NCBI GenBank assembly: GCA_031283515.1
Contig: JAITBS010000676.1
Span: forward strand, 1-27,034
Origin: Planctomycetaceae bacterium
GTDB lineage: Bacteria; Planctomycetota; Planctomycetia; Pirellulales; Thermoguttaceae
Length of the DNA stretch: 27,034 nucleotides
Direction of reading: 5' to 3'
The notes under the pieces were generated by a model, which worked only from the letters and a program-made list of their open reading frames with translations, ran no database searches and had not been told where the DNA came from. Shown piece after piece: positions 22,123 through 27,034 of the stretch; the first letter of the stretch is position 1; the number at the start of each line of letters is the position of its first letter. The translations under genes and the position numbers were made by a program.

Positions 22123-23331
22123 TCAACGGCGGCGCGATTTTATTGATTTCATTTTTTTAGAAAATTCCTCAAATGTATCGCATTTTGCCGCCAAGCGGAC
22201 AAGTTCCTGAAGGCGGTTGACATCGGTAATAACGCCAAGAGAGGTACGAACCGTTTCAGAAACTTCACCGAATTTTACATCCAAAATAGAGATAATAGCT
22301 TCTATTCGACCTTCTAATTCACCTATCACTCTACCTTTGGCTTCACCTTTCGCTTCACCTTCCACTCTGCCTTTGGCGATACCTTCTGCTCGACCAATTT
22401 CAATTCCTTGTTTAATACCTTGTTTAATACCGGCTGCACCGTAACGTCTTGCTAATGGAGACCACATAATTTTTTCTCCTTTAAATGTATTTTGAAGTTG
22501 TTGTTTAAATTGTTGTTCGCCTTTTTGAGTCAAATGATAATTACTATCAAAAACATAACACGCCAAAAGACGAGCAAATTTTCGACACTCGGGATTATCC
22601 GTATAAGGTTTCAATTCTTCCAAAAATTCATCCTCACACAAAAACTCATCAATATTTTTACTCATTATAATCTGCATAATTCGCAATGCCGCATAAAGTT
22701 CCGGCACGTTAGTATCATGCGGTAATTCTGTTTTATCTATCGACGATAAATCAAAAATAATTCCTTTTTGTTGGAGAATAAATTCTTCTGTCCCTTCAAT
22801 TTTCTCAAATTCATCGGAAAGTTCAACCGAACCCGTGTAAATTCCCCCGCCATGATGAAGTATGATTAAAATGATCGGAGAAAGTTTGAAATTTTTATTG
22901 TAAATCTTCTTCTTTTTCGCAATAGCAATCTCGGTATTAATAATTTGTGTCTCATAATTAAACAATTGAGACATCGTATGCGAATCATCGTAACTTTTGT
23001 GTTCAATGATGATATAAATTTTAAGATATTTCTTTCGGTTTTTTTTGAGCGGGATTTCATAGATCATATCGGAACGGGCTTCCTTAAAATTTTCGTCTCT
23101 GAAACGCCGAACTGATATTTTTAAGTTGGGAATATTCAATTGATTTTGCAACGATATCGGTAATAAAAAGATTAGAAACGCACAAGCGACTTTTTTAAGT
23201 TGAAAAACCAACTCAAAAAATATATCGTGAGATACTAATGTTGTTGCAAATTGTTCTTCAATGGGTTTGTCCCAAGTCGGGTAAGGTTCTTGTTCCTTCA
23301 ATGAAACTACTTCTCGATTATTTGTAGTCAT
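22123..23331 (-). CDS. Rpn family recombination-promoting nuclease / PD-(D/E)XK transposase-like protein
   Basis: A 402-residue protein of the YhgA-like (Transposase_31) group, enzymes that cut DNA and raise RecA-independent recombination. The start has the family pattern SHDIFFELVF. The nuclease core is D88 (ARSDMIYEI) and E110-x-K112 (IYIIIEHKSYDD), followed by QLFNYETQI. The middle (150-295) is helical. Residues 301-342 form a repeat of Gly every four residues (GIKQGIKQGIEIGRAEG, VEGEAKGEAKGR), common in this family and probably a flexible or coiled region. No terminal inverted repeats of a transposon are visible at its ends. It sits between hemA and the ribosomal cluster as a likely mobile insertion. 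Confidence 0.85.
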   Translation of the reverse strand: MTTNNREVVSLKEQEPYPTWDKPIEEQFATTLVSHDIFFELVFQLKKVACAFLIFLLPISLQNQLNIPNLKISVRRFRDENFKEARSDMIYEIPLKKNRKKYLKIYIIIEHKSYDDSHTMSQLFNYETQIINTEIAIAKKKKIYNKNFKLSPIILIILHHGGGIYTGSVELSDEFEKIEGTEEFILQQKGIIFDLSSIDKTELPHDTNVPELYAALRIMQIIMSKNIDEFLCEDEFLEELKPYTDNPECRKFARLLACYVFDSNYHLTQKGEQQFKQQLQNTFKGEKIMWSPLARRYGAAGIKQGIKQGIEIGRAEGIAKGRVEGEAKGEAKGRVIGELEGRIEAIISILDVKFGEVSETVRTSLGVITDVNRLQELVRLAAKCDTFEEFSKKMKSIKSRRR

Positions 23332-23376
23332 AATTTTTACATGAAAGAAAATAACCGTTATAAATTGATGTTTTGC

Positions 23377-23432
23377 AACCGTTCACAATAGTTAAATGAA
23401 TTTTATCAAATCATCAATGAGTGTGAACGGTT
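23377..23432. repeat. 11-bp inverted repeat between rplI and the Rpn gene
   Basis: AACCGTTCACA (23377-23387) and TGTGAACGGTT (23422-23432) are perfectly complementary with a 34-nt spacer. No T-run follows in the minus direction, so it is not a clear terminator; it may be an operator or transcript-stabilising stem behind rplI. Confidence 0.6.
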
Positions 23433-23458
23433 ACAATTAATTCAATAGAAATCGGATT

Positions 23459-24004
23459 TTATTTTTCGACGACAGCGGGAACGACCCAGACTTTCAATTC
23501 GCTTTCGATGCCGTGACCGAGATAAATCCGAACCGTGTACAGAGCCAACTCCTTAATCGGTCCCGAAAGACGAACCTGATCCGGCGTCAACACAATACCC
23601 TCGCCGCGCAACGCCTTCACAATCTCATCAGGACCAACCGAACCGTAAAGATGTCCTTCTTCGTTGGCGTTGGCTTCGATGGAAATCCCCCGCTTGTTAC
23701 GAATTTCATCCGCTAAAGATTGCAACCCAACCAAACGTTTTTTCTGAATCTCCGCCAGTTTGGCTTTGTGCTTCTCAATCATCCGTTTGTGATGATCCGT
23801 TGCAATTGTCGCCAATCCCTGCGGAATCAAATAATTATTTGCGTAACCGGATTTGACTTCGACAATATCACCTTGTCTTCCAAGCGGATCAATCGTCTGA
23901 ATCAGCAACAATTGAACACCTCCATTTTTACCTTGCGGCAAACGTTTACTTTTCCGGTATTGACAACGAGCTCGTTTGTTTCTAAGAACAGTCATAGTTT
24001 TCAC
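23459..24004 (-). CDS. rplI: 50S ribosomal protein bL9
   Basis: The core signature GRQGDIVEVKSGYANNYLIPQG is at about 42-63, followed by the long linker helix (HHKRMIEKHKAKLAEIQKKR) and the C-terminal RNA-binding domain (GHLYGSVGPDEIVKAL ... VRIYLGHGIESELKVWVVP). Compared with the usual start MQVILLEDV, about 28 basic residues precede GGVQLLLIQ, an extension I associate with planctomycete bL9. GTG at 24004 has AAGGTG ten bases before it; ATG at 23995 would shorten the protein by three residues. It is the last gene of the cluster rplY-pth-rpsF-ssb-rplI. Confidence 0.94.
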   Translation of the reverse strand: MKTMTVLRNKRARCQYRKSKRLPQGKNGGVQLLLIQTIDPLGRQGDIVEVKSGYANNYLIPQGLATIATDHHKRMIEKHKAKLAEIQKKRLVGLQSLADEIRNKRGISIEANANEEGHLYGSVGPDEIVKALRGEGIVLTPDQVRLSGPIKELALYTVRIYLGHGIESELKVWVVPAVVEK

Positions 24005-24187
24005 AAAGGGTTTTCACCTTCAATCAGGAAGGTGTCTTTCTTCAAATACTGTAACCGATATAGGTGAAATTTTTCGGTTTTATACAAATCACAATTTTGT
24101 GTCAGTTTTTTGCGGACTACCGCATTTTTCGCTACGTTTATATTGAATCTATTTTTTCGGCAGGCTCAACTTCAAGGACCAACAAAA

Positions 24188-24637
24188 TCAAAACGGAACA
24201 TCATCCGCTTCCGACGGAGCATCATAATAATCTTGCGGTACCGATTGAGGACGTGAAGAAGAAGATGATGAAGCCGGTCGGGAATAAGAAGCGTCTTCGT
24301 TCCGATTGCCGCCGCCGCTCAACAAGGACATCTTTTCACCGATTACTTTTAGTTTTGAACGTTTCTGACCTTCCGTTTCCCATGTATCGAGTTTCAAACG
24401 TCCTTCGATCAAAACCGGTGATCCTTTGGTGAGATATTCGGCGGCGATTTCCGCTGTTCGTCCCCACAAAGTAATATCAACAAACGTCACTTCATCAACC
24501 CATTCTCCCGTCATATTTTTTCGCCGGTCATTAACAGCTAAACCAATATCGGTTACAGCAGTTCCCGAAGGAATATGACGTAATTCGGGAGTTCGTGTCA
24601 GATTCCCAAGCAATATAACTCTATTGAAACTTGCCAT
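24188..24637 (-). CDS. ssb: Single-stranded DNA-binding protein
   Basis: A 149-residue SSB. The OB fold spans about 1-105 (MASFNRVILLGNLTRTPELR, VTFVDITLWGRTAEIAAEYL, GSPVLIEGRLKLDTWE). A Ser/Arg/Pro-rich linker follows, then the acidic tail EADDVPF which recruits replication and repair proteins. ATG at 24637 is chosen because GGAG lies eight bases before it and the family starts there; an upstream ATG at 24688 would add 17 unrelated residues. It lies between rpsF and rplI, 90 bp behind rpsF. Confidence 0.96.
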   Translation of the reverse strand: MASFNRVILLGNLTRTPELRHIPSGTAVTDIGLAVNDRRKNMTGEWVDEVTFVDITLWGRTAEIAAEYLTKGSPVLIEGRLKLDTWETEGQKRSKLKVIGEKMSLLSGGGNRNEDASYSRPASSSSSSRPQSVPQDYYDAPSEADDVPF

Positions 24638-24727
24638 AAATGATTCTCCAAAAATGAAACAACAATAGGAAATGTTTACTATTATCAATGAAGATTTTGT
24701 ACTACTACCGGTTCACATGCAGATGTT

Positions 24728-25165
24728 CTAATTAGTATCATTAGAATCCTCCACATCTTCCTCTAAAAATGAAGATGTCGGCGGTATTTCTTCTTCTATA
24801 ATCTGGTCAACTTGTTGCTCTCCGGCATGGAGGTGTCCGGTGCGGGCATGTTCTACCAATGTCTCAACCAAACGCGGATCAACATGCAGAAACAGAAATC
24901 GAATCACGCTTTCACTCAATTGAAATTGGCGTGTCAATTCTTTAACCTTAAGCGAATCAATCTTAAGATAAGCAAGCCAATAAGTTCCGCGACGATGTCC
25001 TTTAATCGGATACGCCAATTTTCGTTCATCCCAAAGCCGACTGAGAAGAACTTCTCCGCCGAACTGTTCAATAATACGGGTTACTTGACCGGAAACTGTG
25101 TCCGGTTCTTTCGCGTAAAGGTCAGAGTCGAAAATAAACAACCCTTCGTAAACATTCTGTGTCAT
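24728..25165 (-). CDS. rpsF: 30S ribosomal protein bS6
   Basis: A 145-residue bS6. The start MTQNVYEGLFIFDSDLYAKE and the block LSRLWDERKLAYPIKGHRRGTYWLAYLK are typical, followed by FQLSESVIRFLFLHVD. The C-terminus is extended by about 45 mostly acidic residues (DQIIEEEIPP ... EEDVEDSNDTN). bS6 binds 16S rRNA together with bS18; no rpsR is present in this cluster, unlike in many bacteria. The ribosome site before ATG at 25165 is weak. Its start is about 40 bp downstream of the stop of pth. Confidence 0.96.
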   Translation of the reverse strand: MTQNVYEGLFIFDSDLYAKEPDTVSGQVTRIIEQFGGEVLLSRLWDERKLAYPIKGHRRGTYWLAYLKIDSLKVKELTRQFQLSESVIRFLFLHVDPRLVETLVEHARTGHLHAGEQQVDQIIEEEIPPTSSFLEEDVEDSNDTN

Positions 25166-25203
25166 AATTTCGGGTTCCGGTTCGAGTTAAAATCGAGTTT
25201 ATT

Positions 25204-25770
25204 TTAGTTATATTTATTCATTGCTTCGGTAATACCGAAACGTATCCAACATTCGGCAGCATCCGCTGCCAGTTTAAGTGTTAAATCCAAATCAACCCGT
25301 TCTTTTTCGGTGAAATTCATTAACACGTAATCAGCTGCATCCATTTGACCGGGCGGTTGACCGATTCCGATTCGTAAACGCGGAATCTTTTCCGTTCCCA
25401 AAACCCGCAACACATCAGCTAACCCTTTTTGTCCGCCGCTGCTGCCTTCTGCACGAAATCGTAGTTTGGTAAACGGCAAATTCAGATCATCGCAAACAAT
25501 CAATATCTCTTCTATAGGAATTTTATAAAATTTTACGGCTTCTCCGACACTTAAACCGCTTCGGTTCATATAAGTTGTCGGAGCAAGCAACAAAACGGAA
25601 TTTCCAAAATTGTCCTGAACATCAAGCAAATCGGCATGAAACTTTATTTTGGGTCGATTTCTCAATGTGTTCAACCGTGTTGCCAGTTCGGCAAGGACTA
25701 AATAACCGATATTGTGCCGATTCAATCGGTATTTGGCACCGGGATTGCCGAGTCCGACGATTAACTTCAT
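25204..25770 (-). CDS. pth: Peptidyl-tRNA hydrolase
   Basis: Pth releases peptides from tRNAs that dropped off the ribosome. The 188-residue protein has the family residues N9 (VGLGNPG), catalytic H19 (NRHNIGY), M68-N69 (TTYMNRSG) and D94 (VCDDLNLP). The block that reads GGHNGL in E. coli is GGQKGL here, so Lys115 stands where Asn114 binds the substrate; this may be a lineage variant. The ATG overlaps the TGA of rplY (ATGA), which points to translational coupling. Confidence 0.95.
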   Translation of the reverse strand: MKLIVGLGNPGAKYRLNRHNIGYLVLAELATRLNTLRNRPKIKFHADLLDVQDNFGNSVLLLAPTTYMNRSGLSVGEAVKFYKIPIEEILIVCDDLNLPFTKLRFRAEGSSGGQKGLADVLRVLGTEKIPRLRIGIGQPPGQMDAADYVLMNFTEKERVDLDLTLKLAADAAECWIRFGITEAMNKYN

Positions 25771-26399
25771 TCTTCTTCCGATTCTTCATCAGTCTTTTTA
25801 CGCCCGATAACTTCCGGTTCCTCTTCACTCGGTGATGTTTCGTCTTCGGAAACTTCGACGGGCATCGAACAACTCACAACAATTGTTGTTTCATCAATCA
25901 ATACTTTTGCTCCGGCAGGTAATTCCAAATCGCTAACATGTAAAGTTTGATTAAATTCGAGGTGATTGATATTAACATCAATCTTTTCCGGTACAGAAGC
26001 GGCTTCACATTCTAATTCGATTGAATGCAAAACATGTTTAACAACACCGCCATCTTTTGTTCCGGGCGATTCGCCGCGTAGTTCAAGGGGAACAGTAACA
26101 TGGATTTTTTCGTGTTCACTAACTCGCGCAAAATCAACATGAAGAATTTGATTTCCCCATGTATTCCATTGAACATCTTTGATAAACGCTTTTTCCTTAA
26201 TATCGCCGAGTAATTCGACAAATCGGTTACCATGACGAACAACTGTTTCCAGTTCTTCCGCTGAAAGTGTCAGACTTTGAACTGCCAGTTTGTGACCATA
26301 AAGAACAGCCGGCACATTACCGGTATTGCGTAACCGGCGATTCCGTCGTTTTCCATGCGAATCGCGAAGTTTTACTGTTATTGTGTGGATTTTAGCCAT
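25767..26399 (-). CDS. rplY: 50S ribosomal protein bL25, Ctc form
   Basis: A 210-residue long form of bL25. The N-terminal 5S rRNA-binding domain (1-95) shows RNRRLRNTGNVPAVLYGHK and FIKDVQWNTWGNQILHVDF; the C-terminal TL5-type domain (96-185) shows VTVPLELRGESPGTKDGGVV and VPEKIDVNINHLEF. The tail is acidic (DETSPSEEEPEV ... DEESEEE). GGAG lies five bases before ATG at 26399. It is the first gene of the cluster and overlaps pth by four bases. Confidence 0.95.
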   Translation of the reverse strand: MAKIHTITVKLRDSHGKRRNRRLRNTGNVPAVLYGHKLAVQSLTLSAEELETVVRHGNRFVELLGDIKEKAFIKDVQWNTWGNQILHVDFARVSEHEKIHVTVPLELRGESPGTKDGGVVKHVLHSIELECEAASVPEKIDVNINHLEFNQTLHVSDLELPAGAKVLIDETTIVVSCSMPVEVSEDETSPSEEEPEVIGRKKTDEESEEE

Positions 26400-26477
26400 T
26401 TTCTGCTCCGAGCCGTTTATTTATTATGTTTATTCAATCCTTATTTTGACAAATCAGGATATTAAATTAAGGGGGTT

Positions 26478-26507
26478 ATTAAAAGGGTTATTAAAAAATT
26501 TTGTCAA
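26478..26507 (-). promoter_or_regulatory. Possible sigma-70 type promoter of the rplY cluster
   Basis: On the minus strand TTGACA, 18-bp spacer, TTTAAT, about 80 bases before the rplY start. A second weaker pair (TTGTCA, 18 bp, CATAAT) lies closer to the gene near 26420-26450. Confidence 0.45.
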
Positions 26508-26828
26508 AAACTCATAAAGATACAACATTGTGACTGATTTTTTCCTCTTTTCAAGCCCCCCTTCAAAAATTTTCAATATTCTGCGGAATTTCGTAAAAAC
26601 GCCGATTCACATAAGGCGGCTTTTCTCCGAGAAGTTAGCTAAATTTTTAATGATTTACCTCTTTCATGTTATCACTACGTTCAAATACAAAAGCCGCTAA
26701 AATATTATGAATCCATGAATTTGTTTGTAAATATCTGTAAATAATTGCGAACTGTCAAAAATATGCTATATTCAATAACGATTTTTAAAATTCGTAATAT
26801 TTCAGTGGAATTTTTGTTTTTCGATTTT

Positions 26829-27018
26829 CACCCCGACAGGGGTGTGATTTTCATAACCGCAGGTCATCGACCTGCGGACTCGTACAACGAGAACATTCCT
26901 CTGTCTGAAAGACAGAATTTTAAAAATCGAAGGTATGATTCGGAGCGTTTAGTTTCGTCTTTCAGACGATGTTGAGGAGAGATGTTGACCGTAGGTTGCG
27001 CTTCGCTTGACCTACGGT
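26829..27018. repeat. Array of at least six perfect short hairpins
   Basis: Perfect stems in order: CACCCC-GACA-GGGGTG (26829-26844); CCGCAGGTC-ATC-GACCTGCGG (26857-26877); CTCGT-ACA-ACGAG (26879-26891); TCTGTC-TGAAA-GACAGA (26900-26916); TCGTCT-TTC-AGACGA (26955-26969); ACCGTAGGT-N13-ACCTACGGT (26988-27018), the last with a nested GCG/CGC in its loop. The arms differ between hairpins but pair perfectly within each. Confidence 0.8.
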
Positions 27019-27034
27019 TATGAAAATTCCACCC

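Larger units (their letters stand above)
26400..27034. other. Gene-free right end with promoter region and hairpin array
   Basis: I see no gene here. The left 120 bases contain the presumed promoters of the rplY cluster, the middle (26520-26820) is AT-rich without clear structure, and the right 200 bases are the hairpin array. Confidence 0.65.

Noticed and set aside
24111..24129. TGCGG-ACTA-CCGCA followed by TTTTT as a terminator
   Set aside because: The T-run lies on the plus strand only, while both flanking genes (ssb, rplI) are on the minus strand.
24638..24688. Upstream ATG for ssb
   Set aside because: It adds 17 residues unlike any SSB; GGAG fits the ATG at 24637.
26745..26975. Plus-strand open frame of 76 codons at the right end
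   Set aside because: Covers the hairpin array; palindromic sequence explains the open frame.

Overview
The window looks like a chromosomal piece from an AT-rich planctomycete, probably an anaerobe from a gut or similar habitat. The evidence is the order rplY-pth-rpsF-ssb-rplI, an N-terminally extended bL9, several genes without a clear Shine-Dalgarno, a family of PEP-CTERM surface proteins, and hydE, a maturase of oxygen-sensitive [FeFe] hydrogenase. The lineage is inferred from gene content only.

Left part (1-4613): the 3' part of a membrane Ser/Thr kinase with ankyrin repeats whose tail is disrupted; aat (N-end rule transferase) converging on it; an autotransporter-type beta-barrel protein; a one-TM protein with a Pro/Ala-rich tail; and a small VanZ-like membrane protein.

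Centre-left (4614-9620): four consecutive PEP-CTERM genes on the minus strand, each with its own long upstream region. All four carry the same module: an inverted repeat (TAACTGT...ACAGTTA, degraded in one copy), then about 108-120 bp downstream a GG-N10-GC sigma-54 type promoter, then a small leader hairpin whose arms change in a compensatory way between copies, then the start codon about 40 nt on. This regulatory module is the most interesting signal in the window. It fits the known sigma-54/PrsK-PrsR control of PEP-CTERM genes in other bacteria, but no PrsR-like activator lies in this window.

Centre (9684-17191): signalling genes, namely a 1359-residue cytoplasmic hybrid histidine kinase with several PAS domains and two receiver domains, and a PhoB/PhoR-like response regulator and sensor kinase pair. 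Between them lie an array of short GC-rich hairpins and a dispersed repeat family.

Centre-right (17192-22122): a frameshifted remnant of a secreted polymorphic toxin (signal peptide, pre-toxin segment, Hint fragment); hydE; a 3-hydroxyacyl-CoA dehydrogenase; hemA; and a decayed membrane-protein fragment upstream of hemA.

Right part (22123-27034): an Rpn-type PD-(D/E)XK nuclease, then the translation/replication cluster rplY-pth-rpsF-ssb-rplI read right to left, and finally a gene-free stretch ending in an array of at least six perfect, unlike hairpins that reaches almost to the window edge. Short heptamer repeats carrying stop codons sit at the 3' ends of several genes.
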